Assembly (NCBI GenBank): GCA_050948825.1
Contig: JBMNEO010000004.1
Span: forward strand, 4,748 to 68,747
Reading direction: 5' to 3'
Origin: DUQX01 sp050948825
GTDB taxonomy: Bacteria; Bacillota; Dethiobacteria; DTU022; UBA8154
Length of the DNA stretch: 64,000 bases
Below the pieces are notes generated by a model. It did no database searches. It was given only the letters and a program-made list of their open reading frames with translations, and had not been told where the DNA came from. The stretch's first letter is position 1, and each line of letters opens with the position of its first letter. Positions 16,832 to 25,210 of this stretch are shown here, in pieces. Both the position numbers and the translations under genes were made by a program.

Positions 16832-17562
16832 AGTCGTGGATAGCCTTCTGGAACATATTGATGAAAGATATGAGAAATTATTACTTAAAACCCCCTAATA
16901 TCAGCTGGGGCATAATCTTTCCCTTTGCCTGGACATTGATGTTCTTTTTAAGGTCCCGGACCGCATTTGATGTACAAAGCATTTTGCCGGGGGTAGTATC
17001 CATGTCCATTCTTTTCGGCACAACATCCATGCTTGCAGTAACGATCACTTTTGAGAGAAAGAGCCGCTCCTTTGAGAGACTCCTTTTGGCGCCGCTCGAT
17101 CTTAATCTTCTGATGCTGGCGAAAACCACAGGTGCCATTATTTTCGGCGTCCTTAATGCTTTTGTTCCGATCTTTTTTGCTCTTTTCATAACCGATTTGT
17201 CTGATGTCAACTGGTTCCCGGCCTTGGGGAGTATTTTGCTGATGGCTGTTACTTCAACCTTTCTAGGTTTGTTTATTGCCGTTTCTGTAAGTGAAGTTTT
17301 TGAGGCGCAGACATTTTCTAATTTTTTCAGGTTTCCCATGATCTTTTTGTGCGGGTTATTTATCCCTCTGGGGGAGTTGCCCCTTTTTATAAGGCCGCTT
17401 TCCTTTATCCTTCCGCTTACCTATGGAGTTGATATTCTAAAAAATTCCATAAACGGCAGCGGTGTTATTCAGCCCTGGTTGAGCTTTTTGGTCCTTTTGG
17501 GATTCGGCTTGTTTTTATTCGCCTTCAGCACAAAAAATATAAAAAGAAAGTGGATTTATTAA
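16828..17562 (+). CDS. ABC-2-type transporter permease
   Basis: 244 residues with about six membrane segments (for example LFIAVSVSEVFEAQTFSNFF and LCGLFIPLGELPLFIRPLSF), the layout of ABC-2 permeases. Starts at TTG 16828 after GGCAGGTGG, overlapping the ATPase stop. It forms the membrane half of the exporter with the preceding gene. The final codons fall inside a 14-bp inverted repeat. Confidence 0.85.
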   Translation: MKSWIAFWNILMKDMRNYYLKPPNISWGIIFPFAWTLMFFLRSRTAFDVQSILPGVVSMSILFGTTSMLAVTITFERKSRSFERLLLAPLDLNLLMLAKTTGAIIFGVLNAFVPIFFALFITDLSDVNWFPALGSILLMAVTSTFLGLFIAVSVSEVFEAQTFSNFFRFPMIFLCGLFIPLGELPLFIRPLSFILPLTYGVDILKNSINGSGVIQPWLSFLVLLGFGLFLFAFSTKNIKRKWIY

Positions 17563-17612
17563 CAACGCCCTTCTGATCGGTCTTCCTGGGGAGCATTGTA
17601 ATAAATCCACTT
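17548..17612. repeat. 14-bp inverted repeat around the permease stop codon
   Basis: Left arm AAGTGGATTTATTA at 17548-17561 and its exact reverse complement at 17599-17612, separated by 37 bases. It could fold as a weak terminator or mark an old insertion target. No T-run directly follows, so termination is uncertain. Confidence 0.45.
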
Positions 17613-17770
17613 AACATTATTAAAAACTTTTTTGATAAATAGCCCGTTCGCAGTGCCCGGTTGCAATGATCGGGAGAGGTTATTAATAGAATGGCTTGAA
17701 CGCGAGGAAGTCAGTGCTTCTCTGACTTCAGACTGGCAAGGTGGCAAGCATTAATGCGAAAGTGGCAGGT

Positions 17771-19633
17771 TTAATCCAGACCTGCTTTTGTTTTTTTTCC
17801 ATTAAATAGATAAGCTTCGTAATCGCGGAGTTCCCGCCGATCGGAGGTGCCGCCTGCGGCAATAATCAGCAAAAGTGCCAGCAGGACAAAAACTGCTGCC
17901 AGGTGTAGCGGGGGGAGAAGCCTGTCCAGGAGCAGGTTCATAACCGTTCCGGCTGTTAACGAGGTAACGATCATCAACGCTGCGGATACAAGCATATCCT
18001 TGACGCCCAGTTCCCTGACCAGAATGCTGAAGGTAGCGGCACAGGGGAAATAGGTTGCCAGCACAATCGTTCCGATTACAAACTGCCCTGCGGTGAGGTT
18101 GAGGGGTTCCAGCATGGCCACAGCCACGTCTTTGCGCAGAAACCCGATGAGCATTGTTGTAACCGCTTCTCCCGGAAGGCCCAGCAACCCTTTTACTACC
18201 GGTTCAAAAAGGGCTGCGAGAAAATCTATAACGCCGGCGGTGTAGAGGATATTGATGAAAAATATCCCCCCGAAGATATAAGGTACGGCATGGCAGAAAA
18301 AGTGGTTAAGCCGCATGGCGAGCTTTTTCAGCTGCGAGCTGAGGTGCGGCAGCCTGTAAGGGGGTATCTCGATTACCATCGAAGGCGTGTACCCCGGCAT
18401 AAACCGGTCTGTAAGTATGCCCAGGACCGCCCAGATTAAAAAGAGTGTGGCGAAAATTACGGCCAGGTAAGCTCCGCCGTACCTGCCGACAAGTCCGAAA
18501 ATAAGGGCTGTCTGTGCCATGCAGGGGACGGTGATCGCCATTACGGTACAGGCAATAAACCGCTCCCTCTTGCTGTCCAGGTTTCGTGCCGCTAATGCTG
18601 CAGGTACGTTGCAGCCCAGGCCTAAAATCATCGGCACGATGGCGTAACCGTGAAGCCCGATGCGGTGCATCAGCCTGTCGGCCATCACCGCCAGGCGGGG
18701 AAGGTAGCCGGAATCTTCAAGGATGCCCAGCAGCAGATAAAAAATTACGATAAAGGGCAAAACAAGTCCAAACGATACGAAAACCCCTGTAGTAAGCATA
18801 CCCATGGATTCTTCGAAACTGATCTCCCCGTTCACGAGCTGGCCGATAAGAACGTCATGCCAGAAACCCTCTCCCAGCAAGACGCTCAGTCTGTCCATAA
18901 GCGGCCCGTAAAACATTCCAAAAATTATCCTGTTGAAAAATACTTCGTGGATGAGCTCCCCTGCCCCAATGACAATTTTAAAGGTTAAATACAATACCAG
19001 GGCTGCCAGGGGTATCCCTGTCAGCGGCCTTAAGCTGGCATCCTGCAGCGCCTCGATCCAGGTGCGGTGGCGGTGTGATACAATCTGGACTTTTCCCACC
19101 AGGCTTCCTACTTCAGACCACCTTTCCGTGTCCGAGGAGGGTTTCCTTTCAGCTTTCCCGGCGGAAAAAATTAATCTGACAATGTCTTTTACCCCCTCCC
19201 CGCTGATGGCAACGGTGGGTACCACCGGAACACCCAGGAGTTCCTCCAGCCTGTCCGGATTTATCATTATTCCCTTCTGGGCTGCTTCGTCGAACATATT
19301 TAAAGCTATTACCATCGGTATTCCTCGCTCCAGCAGCTGCGTGGTGAGAAAGAGGTTTCTTTCCAGGTTCGTGGCGTTTACTATATTAATGATGATATCC
19401 GCATGCTCGACAAGCTCTGCTGTTACCTCTTCTGCCCGGCACGTGGGGGTCAGGCTGTAAGTCCCCGGAGAGTCGAGAATTTCAAAAGTTTCGGTGCCTG
19501 TTTTAAGCTCCCCCCGGGTAAATTCCACTGTTGTGCCGGGATAATTGGAGATCATCACGCGGGCTCCGGTAAGCTGGGAGAAAATAACGCTTTTGCCTAC
19601 GTTGGGGTTGCCTACCAGCACGATTTTTCTCAT
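17771..19633 (-). CDS. feoB: Ferrous iron transport protein B
   Basis: 620 residues. The N-terminal G domain has G1 GNPNVGKSVIFSQLTG, the switch SNYPGTTVEFTRG, G3 DSPGTYSLTP and G4 ALNMFDEA. The membrane part contains Gate motifs (LGCNVPAALAARNLDSKRER and CAATFSILVRELG). It imports Fe2+ driven or gated by GTP. It is somewhat shorter than E. coli FeoB, as in many Firmicutes. It overlaps feoA by 4 bases, and a Fur-like box precedes feoA, so iron repression is expected. Confidence 0.95.
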   Translation of the reverse strand: MRKIVLVGNPNVGKSVIFSQLTGARVMISNYPGTTVEFTRGELKTGTETFEILDSPGTYSLTPTCRAEEVTAELVEHADIIINIVNATNLERNLFLTTQLLERGIPMVIALNMFDEAAQKGIMINPDRLEELLGVPVVPTVAISGEGVKDIVRLIFSAGKAERKPSSDTERWSEVGSLVGKVQIVSHRHRTWIEALQDASLRPLTGIPLAALVLYLTFKIVIGAGELIHEVFFNRIIFGMFYGPLMDRLSVLLGEGFWHDVLIGQLVNGEISFEESMGMLTTGVFVSFGLVLPFIVIFYLLLGILEDSGYLPRLAVMADRLMHRIGLHGYAIVPMILGLGCNVPAALAARNLDSKRERFIACTVMAITVPCMAQTALIFGLVGRYGGAYLAVIFATLFLIWAVLGILTDRFMPGYTPSMVIEIPPYRLPHLSSQLKKLAMRLNHFFCHAVPYIFGGIFFINILYTAGVIDFLAALFEPVVKGLLGLPGEAVTTMLIGFLRKDVAVAMLEPLNLTAGQFVIGTIVLATYFPCAATFSILVRELGVKDMLVSAALMIVTSLTAGTVMNLLLDRLLPPLHLAAVFVLLALLLIIAAGGTSDRRELRDYEAYLFNGKKTKAGLD

Positions 19634-19869
19634 TTCTCTTCCACCTCCACCAGGATTCTGATTGCCTTTCCATAACCTATTGCTATCTGGTAGTTGTCAA
19701 CGCTGATGGTAACCGGCCCCTGCTGGAATACCGAGCTTAGCTTGGTTATTTTTTTCCCCGGCCTGATTCCCAGAGGCTGCAGCCTTGCTCTTAACCCCTG
19801 TCCTCCGGCAATTGCAGTAATTATCCCCGATTGTCCCGGTTTCATCTCTGTTAATGTTACCTGCGGCAT
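19630..19869 (-). CDS. feoA: Ferrous iron transport protein A (SH3-like)
   Basis: 79 residues, small SH3-like FeoA: MPQVTLTEMKPGQSGIITAI, LRARLQPLGIRPGKKIT and YQIAIGYGKAIRILV. It supports FeoB at the membrane. The start ATG follows GAGGGAATTAAT. First gene of the feoAB operon. Confidence 0.92.
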   Translation of the reverse strand: MPQVTLTEMKPGQSGIITAIAGGQGLRARLQPLGIRPGKKITKLSSVFQQGPVTISVDNYQIAIGYGKAIRILVEVEEK

Positions 19870-19924
19870 ATTAATTCCCTCTTATATATGATCTAATCGC
19901 GTTATTTAATCGCGTTAATTTAAA

Positions 19925-19943
19925 GAGAAAGATTCTCATTATC
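19925..19943 (-). promoter_or_regulatory. Fur-box-like operator upstream of feoAB
   Basis: GAGAAAGATTCTCATTATC matches 15 of 19 positions of the classical Fur consensus (GATAATGATAATCATTATC). It lies 56 bases before the feoA start, where repressor would block transcription when iron is plentiful. Confidence 0.7.
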
Positions 19944-20113
19944 ATATATTCATTATAAACCTTACCTTTTTACCTGTCAATCATTTCTCAGTGGCTAAAA
20001 AGCAAATAACGGATATTTGGCATAATGACCATATTTTATTTTAAGATTAATTGGACATAAGCTCATAATGCATATAACGGCTTATATTTCATCGATAGAG
20101 ATACAGCCTGTTT

Positions 20114-20503
20114 TTAAGGGACCATAATGTTACCCTGACCGGGTGAAACCACCTGGATTATTCCTCCCCAGTTGCACATCAACTTGGATGTTTGGTTCAG
20201 CGCCGGTAGATTGCCGACTAAAACAGTGGGTGACCCTGGTACCCAGGGAGCAACGATTGCCGGGATTCAGGGCTGTGGTTTTAGCACGCCTGGAGGCGGT
20301 GCAGCCGTTGCTGCGGCCACTGCCGGGTTGGCTGGCGAACTGCAAACACCGAAGGGTAAGATATTTACCATCGGTTTATTGTCCATTATGTTGGCTACCG
20401 GCTGGGTTGACATGACACGGTTAGCAGGCAGGATCATCAGCGTAGATGGCGCAGCACCGAAACTGCATTGCAGCATGGCGCCTCCGCATACAATTAAAGC
20501 CAT
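20114..20503 (-). CDS. DUF4280 (PAAR-like) protein with in-frame UGA: candidate selenoprotein
   Basis: The frame starts at ATG 20503 behind GGGAGG and reads MALIVCGGAMLQCSFGAAPS, PANRVMSTQPVANIMDNKP, MVNILPFGVCSSPANP, GVLKPQP, then UGA at 20267-20269, and continues in the same frame IPAIVAPWVPGSPTVLVGN, ALNQTSKLMCNWGGIIQVV to TAA at 20114. Without the UGA this is a complete 129-residue DUF4280 domain, a PAAR-like spike tip or cargo cap. Relatives have Cys at the UGA position (PxPC-IP). A hairpin 18 bases after the UGA fits a bacterial SECIS, and selenium genes yedE-yedF lie 440 bases away. A plain nonsense mutation remains possible; selenocysteine is inference. Confidence 0.6.
20234..20248 (-). 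promoter_or_regulatory. SECIS-like hairpin downstream of the in-frame UGA
   Basis: On the minus strand CCCTGG-GTA-CCAGGG forms a perfect 6-bp stem with a 3-base loop whose first base is G. The apical loop begins 25 bases after the UGA. As I recall the bacterial SECIS model, the loop should lie about 16-37 bases downstream and carry a G in its first two positions, so this qualifies. The same bases encode the conserved PWVPG, so chance is not excluded. Confidence 0.45.
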
Positions 20504-20557
20504 AACTTAACCTCCCAGAAAAATATATCTGTGTATGTAAATTCTAAGCTAATCTTT

Positions 20558-20752
20558 TTAGATGGTATAGGGGTTTTTCTGACAGCACTGCATATGCCGC
20601 CGTCTCCAGCACAACCCTTGCCTGTTCCGCAGATGCACTTCCGCGATAATTCGTTTATATTTTCTCTTCTTCAACAAAGAATCCCTTTTTTGAGTAGATG
20701 CTTTTCTAACTTTTTTGTGTGTCTGGTAGGATTCAGGCTTGAGAACATTCAC
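20558..20752 (-). CDS. Small basic protein of unknown function, doubtful
   Basis: A 64-codon frame from GTG 20752, in the same direction and directly before the DUF4280 gene. It is very basic and His/Arg/Lys-rich (RKASTQKRDSLLKKRKYKRI), matches nothing I know, and has only a weak AT-rich leader. The frame is open further upstream to about 20785 (YQPAPPVIEKVNVLKPES). It could be the tail of a truncated gene once coupled to DUF4280, or noise. The remaining 20753-20942 is AT-rich leader of yedE. Confidence 0.25.
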   Translation of the reverse strand: MNVLKPESYQTHKKVRKASTQKRDSLLKKRKYKRIIAEVHLRNRQGLCWRRRHMQCCQKNPYTI

Positions 20753-20942
20753 TTTTTCAATTACCGGTGGGGCAGGCTGATATTTTCATAGAACATTAAT
20801 ATCACTACTATTGCTAAAACCTATAAGAGCATATGTCCTTATTAAAAAAAGCTATTTCCCCTATGCAAAAAATCTCATTATACTATTAATGAACATTTTC
20901 TTATAATTAATAAATTAATAATTAGGTGGTGGTAGTTAATTG

Positions 20943-22025
20943 ATGAAAAATGCATTGGCAAATAAGTGGGGAATTATCGTCGTTGGTATTGCAATCGGCA
21001 TTTTGGCTTCATTGCTGCAACTATGGGGTAATCCTGCCAATATGGGTATCTGCGTGGCCTGCTTTCTACGTGATATTACAGGCGCCCTTGGTTTGCACAG
21101 GGCCCCTGTAGTACAGTATCTGCGCCCGGAAATTATTGGCTTTGTGCTAGGCTCTTTTGCTTCGGCATATCTCTTCAAGGAATTCAGACCCCGGCTGGGC
21201 TCTGCACCTATTGTTAGATTTATCCTGGGCGTTTTCGCTATGATTGGTGCCCTTATATTCCTTGGCTGTCCATGGCGGGCACTGCTTCGCCTCGCCGGCG
21301 GTGACTTGAATGCCATTCTGGGCCTGCTCGGCCTTGTTGCAGGTATCTGGATCGGGACAAGATTTCTCAGTAGTGGCTATAACCTGGGAGCTACCCACAA
21401 GACCTACGCATCAGCAGGTTGGATTTTCCCGATCATTATGGCAGGTTTTTTAATCTTAATGCTCCTTAATCCGGGGATCCCGGGCGAACCCCAAAGCGGT
21501 ATTCTTTTTTACAGCGTAGAAGGCCCGGGCTCCATGCATGCGCCACTCATCGTATCCCTGATTATCGGTCTTGTCATAGGTTTCCTGGCGCAAAGGAGTC
21601 GATTTTGCACCATGGGGGCCATTCGTGACCTCATTCTATTCAAACAGACGCATCTTTTTTCAGGAATCGTCGGCTTGGCTGTTGCCGCTTTTGTGACAAA
21701 TCTGGTAATCAATAAGTTTAACCCCGGTTTTATCGGACAACCAATAGCCCATAGCATGCATTTCTGGAACTTTGCCGGTATGACCCTTGCCGGCCTGGCA
21801 TTCGCCCTGGCCGGCGGCTGCCCCGGACGCCAACTCTTCCTCTCCGGCGAAGGTGACGGTGATGCTGCAGTTTTTGTGATTGGAATGATCGCTGGTGCGG
21901 CTTTTGCCCACAATTTCGGACTGGCCAGTTCTGCTGCAGGGGCTACCCCTGCTGGGATGGTGGCATTTGTTGTTGGGATGGTAGTCTGCCTGCTGATCGG
22001 ATTTACCATGCGAGAAACAGTATAG
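20943..22025 (+). CDS. yedE: YedE-family putative selenium (or sulfur) transporter
   Basis: About 360 residues with many membrane helices and the repeated YeeE/YedE cysteine motifs: GICVACFLRDITGALGLHRA and QRSRFCTMGAIRDL, plus LAGGCPGRQLFLSGEGDGDA. It resembles the YedE proteins that accompany YedF and that are associated with selenocysteine-using genomes; related YeeE proteins carry thiosulfate. It is translated with yedF in one operon (11-base gap). The start is ATG 20943, or TTG 20940 one codon before, behind AGGTGGTGG. Confidence 0.85.
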   Translation: MKNALANKWGIIVVGIAIGILASLLQLWGNPANMGICVACFLRDITGALGLHRAPVVQYLRPEIIGFVLGSFASAYLFKEFRPRLGSAPIVRFILGVFAMIGALIFLGCPWRALLRLAGGDLNAILGLLGLVAGIWIGTRFLSSGYNLGATHKTYASAGWIFPIIMAGFLILMLLNPGIPGEPQSGILFYSVEGPGSMHAPLIVSLIIGLVIGFLAQRSRFCTMGAIRDLILFKQTHLFSGIVGLAVAAFVTNLVINKFNPGFIGQPIAHSMHFWNFAGMTLAGLAFALAGGCPGRQLFLSGEGDGDAAVFVIGMIAGAAFAHNFGLASSAAGATPAGMVAFVVGMVVCLLIGFTMRETV

Positions 22026-22036
22026 GAGGGTTTTAG

Positions 22037-22258
22037 ATGAGTAACATTGTTGATGCCAGGGGATTGTCGTGCCCCCAGCCGGTTATCATGACTGTAAATG
22101 CAATAAAAAAAGTTAAAAAAGGCGATATAGTGATTGTAGTGGATACGGATACAGCTAAGGAAAATGTAAGCCGCGCTGCCAAGGCTCAGGGCTGGGAAGT
22201 CGCCGATATTCAACCGAAAGAAGATGGCTACAGCATTACCATAAGAAAGGAAAGCTAA
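22037..22258 (+). CDS. yedF: TusA-like selenium-metabolism protein YedF
   Basis: 73 residues of the TusA/SirA fold. The catalytic cysteine motif is ARGLSCPQPVIMTVNAI, followed by KGDIVIVVDTDTAKENVSRA. It lacks the extra C-terminal DsrE-like domain of long YedF. It probably carries sulfur or selenium from or to the membrane partner YedE. AGGAGGG precedes the ATG. After the stop, a 38-codon open frame (ending at 22380, LLEPVDLLQEKNMGNILW) has no start codon and is unassigned. Confidence 0.85.
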   Translation: MSNIVDARGLSCPQPVIMTVNAIKKVKKGDIVIVVDTDTAKENVSRAAKAQGWEVADIQPKEDGYSITIRKES

Positions 22259-22401
22259 AATTTTTAAGGAAGCTAACAGAGATTAATATCAAACCCTTTC
22301 AGGCTGTTCCTGTTAACAGTGCTTTGCTGGAACCTGTTGATCTTCTTCAGGAAAAGAATATGGGAAATATCTTATGGTAAGGGCTGCAATATGAAACTCC
22401 T

Positions 22402-22430
22402 CACCGTTTGCAAAATGTTTGCAAACGGTG
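22402..22430 (+). terminator. Rho-independent-type hairpin after yedEF
   Basis: Perfect 13-bp stem CACCGTTTGCAAA / TTTGCAAACGGTG with loop ATG, followed by ATTTAATCT. Strong stem with a modest T-rich tail. Confidence 0.65.
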
Positions 22431-22440
22431 ATTTAATCTA

Positions 22441-22467
22441 AAAACAAATGTGAGGCCGAAGCCTCAC
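22441..22467 (-). terminator. Terminator of the tRNA-Pro gene
   Basis: On the minus strand GTGAGGC-TTCG-GCCTCAC (22450-22467), a UUCG-capped 7-bp stem, is followed by ATTTGTTTTT. It lies about 27 bases after the tRNA 3' end. Confidence 0.8.
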
Positions 22468-22494
22468 GCATGCCTTGAAACTATACTTATGTAT

Positions 22495-22571
22495 TGGTCG
22501 GAGCGGCGGGATTTGAACCCGCGGCCTCTTGGTCCCGAACCAAGCGCGCTGCCAAACTGCGCTACGCCCCG
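22495..22571 (-). tRNA. tRNA-Pro (anticodon CGG)
   Basis: 77 bases on the minus strand, CGGGGCG... to ...CGCTCCGACCA with encoded CCA. The 7-bp acceptor stem has one G-U pair, the D-arm begins TAGCGCAG, and the anticodon arm is CTTGG-TTCGGGA-CCAAG giving CGG. The T-arm is GCGGG-TTCAAAT-CCCGC. It reads CCG codons. Confidence 0.95.
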
Positions 22572-22862
22572 CCATAGTCCCTGCGATTGAGATTATAACA
22601 TAAGTGTAAGAGAAAGACAATGGGTTAAAGCAGTAGTGTGTGTTTAATCTGTGATAATGTCACCCTGAAATATTTCGAAGAGGTCAAAAACCTCTGACAA
22701 GTTTTGATAGATTCAATTGGCCAATTTTATGCGATCGGAAGAATTTGTAAAAGGGAAAAACGAGTGGGAGTTTTTTCACGATTTATGCAGGAATCACCCC
22801 TTTTGTGTCGAAGATTATATGAAGATTTTATAACTAAACCAAATGCGTGCGGGGTGATATAT

Positions 22863-23102
22863 ATGATGATAGCCGGGAATGCGCTCGGCAGCAGAATAAG
22901 GGCGTTGAGGAGATTAAAAAGAATGACTCAGCAGGAATTGGCGGAGAAGTTGAATCTCTCTGCCAGTCAATTAAGCAATATTGAAAGGGGAGTCAAAGCG
23001 CCGAAGCCGGAACTTATAGAAAAAATGGCAGCCAGGTTAAATATTCCCAGAGAAGAATTTTTTTTGGTATCCGAAAGAGCTAAAAGGCACCTTTTATTTT
23101 AG
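22863..23102 (+). CDS. XRE-family transcriptional regulator
   Basis: 79 residues consisting almost only of a Cro/cI-type helix-turn-helix: LGSRIRALRRLKRMTQQELA, LNLSASQLSNIERGVKAP. The start ATG 22863 (or 22866) follows GGGGTGATATAT; the frame stays open for 53 more codons upstream without a ribosome site. Target unknown. The gene after it is cooT. Confidence 0.8.
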   Translation: MMIAGNALGSRIRALRRLKRMTQQELAEKLNLSASQLSNIERGVKAPKPELIEKMAARLNIPREEFFLVSERAKRHLLF

Positions 23103-23221
23103 CTTCTTCTCTCTCTTTTTTCTGAACCCCTTTTTTAAAATCGTGTAATTGTATATAATATTACCTGGAAGGCAGCACTACATAATACAGGGGGTGAAAG
23201 GGTATTTTATGCCCGCAGGAG

Positions 23222-23416
23222 ATGTGTCAGTCTGATGCTTATTTGTTAATAAACGGCCGGCAAGAGCTTTTTATGAAGGATGTGAGCTTTTTAAAGCCGG
23301 GGGCTGAGGGGGAGCTTTACCTGGAAGGGATTCTGGGAGAGCAGAAAAAGGTTAAAGCGAAAATTAAAGAACTTTTTTTAACAGACCATAAAATTGTTTT
23401 GGAGGCAGCAGAGTAA
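23222..23416 (+). CDS. cooT: CooT-family nickel-binding protein
   Basis: 64 residues: MCQSDAYLLINGRQELFMKD, KAKIKELFLTDHKIVLE. This is the small CooT fold, which binds one Ni(II) through the N-terminal Met-Cys and is linked to carbon monoxide dehydrogenase nickel insertion. Cys2 is present, which fixes this start even though GGAG abuts the ATG; GGGGGTGAAAGGG lies farther upstream. It suggests the organism handles CODH or other nickel enzymes, although none is in this window. Confidence 0.8.
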   Translation: MCQSDAYLLINGRQELFMKDVSFLKPGAEGELYLEGILGEQKKVKAKIKELFLTDHKIVLEAAE

Positions 23417-23465
23417 GTCTTTTTTTGCTAAAATGAGCTAAAAAATTTAACTTCTTTTGAAAGCG

Positions 23466-23550
23466 GTCAGCTTGTAAGTGCTGGCTGTTTTTTTTAGCTG
23501 TTTTTTAGCCGGCTTTTTTTTAAAAAGGATTGTTTTTTAGCCGGCTTTTT
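23466..23550 (+). terminator. Terminator and T-rich direct repeats after cooT
   Basis: GTCAGC-TTGTAAGT-GCTGGC (23466-23485) followed by TGTTTTTTTT is a classical terminator. Two copies of GTTTTTTAGCCGGCTTTTT (23500-23518 and 23532-23550), each containing the palindrome AGCCGGCT, follow. The remainder to 23659 has no recognised gene. Confidence 0.6.
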
Positions 23551-23659
23551 GTTAAAATAATCCGTGTATACAAGGTTGTGCACAAGAACCAAACAAATAA
23601 CGCGGATTATATTTCTCAAGCACTATGACAGTATTGCATGACTGACTGTGAGGTGATTG

Positions 23660-24196
23660 GTGTTGGCGGAAGAACTGGTTCGTATAGGCGAGAAAATTAT
23701 CAGCATGCGAAAAATCCAGGACAGTATACAAAAGATCTTGCAGCTGCGCTCCTTGGGTCTTTCTCAACAGGAAGCGGCCAATTTATTACATCTGGATCGA
23801 ACGTTTATCTCACGGTTGGAGAGCATCGGCGAAGTGAGAAAAGGTAAAAAAATAGCGGTATTTGGTTTTCCATTGCTTAATAAAGATGAGATAGGAAAAA
23901 TAGCAGCAGATCATGGAGTAGATTTCATCTGGCTGATGAATGAAGCGGAGAGGTGGGATCTGGTAAAGGATAAAAGCGCCCTCGATTTTTTTAATCAGTT
24001 GATGGAGCTGATCACAAAGCTGCAGTCCTATGATGTCGTGATCATTATCGGCTCGCGCCGCTGGTTAAAAATTGCCGAAGCTTTATTGACCGGAGAGCTT
24101 ATATTTTTGGAACTGGGTAAATCCCCCATAATAGGGGATCGGACACTAAACCCGGATTCTTTCGAGGAGACCCTGGTAAAATTAGTAAAAGAATAA
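23660..24196 (+). CDS. Helix-turn-helix regulator of the quinate/shikimate-dehydrogenase-like cluster
   Basis: About 178 residues. The N-terminal third holds an HTH (LRSLGLSQQEAANLLHLDRT, FISRLESIGE). The rest is an alpha/beta domain (KKIAVFGFPLLNKDEIGKIA, SYDVVIIIGSRRWLKIAEAL) that may sense a ligand. It precedes two dehydrogenase-like genes in the same direction and is their probable regulator. The start is ambiguous: GAGGTG precedes a TTG-GTG-TTG run; I use GTG 23660. Confidence 0.7.
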   Translation: MLAEELVRIGEKIISMRKIQDSIQKILQLRSLGLSQQEAANLLHLDRTFISRLESIGEVRKGKKIAVFGFPLLNKDEIGKIAADHGVDFIWLMNEAERWDLVKDKSALDFFNQLMELITKLQSYDVVIIIGSRRWLKIAEALLTGELIFLELGKSPIIGDRTLNPDSFEETLVKLVKE

Positions 24197-24256
24197 TGGC
24201 AAAGCTATACAGGCTATGAATATACAGACTGTAAATGATAAAGGAGGCGGAAAATA

Positions 24257-25153
24257 GTGAAACAAGTAGTAGGTATTAGCCTGGGCTCTTCAACAAGGGA
24301 CCATTCAGCAGAGGTTAATCTTCTGGGGCAGTCATTTCTGGTAAGACGTATCGGAACTGACGGGGATATGCAGAAGATGATCCGCTTTATCAGGGATAAT
24401 GACGGGAAAGTAGACGCCTTTGGGCTTGGTGGCATGGATCTATATATACAGGCTGTTAACCGGCGCTATACTTTCAGGGATGCTCAGAAGGTTGCCGGTG
24501 CTGCCCGGATTACACCTATACTTGATGGTTCCGGTTTAAAAAATACCCTTGAAAGAAAAGTTGTGGATTACCTGCTGCAAGAAACGGATATTTTAGCTGA
24601 AAAGAAAAAAGTACTCGTTGTGAGCGCTATGGACCGTTTCGGATTGGCTCAAAGCCTGGAGCAGGCCGGTTGTGAGATGCAATACGGGGATCTAATCTTT
24701 GTCCTTAATCTGCCTGTCCCCTTGAAATCGCTTAAAACACTTGCTTTCATTGCTGCTGTAGCTGTGCCGGTAATCCGTCTCTTACCGTTTTCTATGATTT
24801 ACCCTACAGGTAAAAAACAGGAGACGAACAAGCCGCGTCATCCGCAGTTTTTTCTCAGGGCGGATATCATTGCCGGTGACTTTCATTTTATTAAACGGTA
24901 TATGCCCGTAGAGCTTCCCGGCAAGATTATCATTACCAATACCGTTACCTCCTCCGATATCGAGATGCTGCGAAATAAAGGAGTTAAGATGCTTGTTACG
25001 ACTACACCCGAATTAAACGGCCGCTCTTTCGGGACGAATGTCATGGAAGCTTTGATGGTAGCATATGCTGGTTGTAAAAAAGAGCTTAATCCGCCTGAGT
25101 ATCAGCTATTGCTGGAGGAACTTAATTTTAAGCCCAGGATAATCGAATTATAA
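24257..25153 (+). CDS. Quinate 5-dehydrogenase-like protein of unknown activity
   Basis: 298 residues from GTG 24257 behind AAAGGAGG. It begins VVGISLGSSTRDHSAEVNLL and contains FGLGGMDLYIQAVNRRYTFR, GLKNTLERKVVDYLL and MLVTTTPELNGRSFGTNVME. It belongs to a family sometimes labelled quinate 5-dehydrogenase in clostridia, but I see no classical NAD-binding GxGxxG, so the catalytic role is uncertain. Co-located with a regulator and a second dehydrogenase-like protein, which together form a conserved set. Confidence 0.65.
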   Translation: MKQVVGISLGSSTRDHSAEVNLLGQSFLVRRIGTDGDMQKMIRFIRDNDGKVDAFGLGGMDLYIQAVNRRYTFRDAQKVAGAARITPILDGSGLKNTLERKVVDYLLQETDILAEKKKVLVVSAMDRFGLAQSLEQAGCEMQYGDLIFVLNLPVPLKSLKTLAFIAAVAVPVIRLLPFSMIYPTGKKQETNKPRHPQFFLRADIIAGDFHFIKRYMPVELPGKIIITNTVTSSDIEMLRNKGVKMLVTTTPELNGRSFGTNVMEALMVAYAGCKKELNPPEYQLLLEELNFKPRIIEL

Positions 25154-25210
25154 GGCTATAAGACATATAAGCCAAAGATTGCCAAAGATCGCCAAAGACC
25201 GCAAAGTGTG

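Noticed and set aside
20143..20510. Plus-strand open frames of 90-112 codons opposite DUF4280
   Set aside because: They are antisense to a recognisable domain, have no ribosome sites and no homologue-like motifs.
22704..22862. N-terminal extension of the XRE gene at 22863
   Set aside because: No ribosome site, no conserved residues, and a good site (GGGGTGATATAT) lies directly before ATG 22863.
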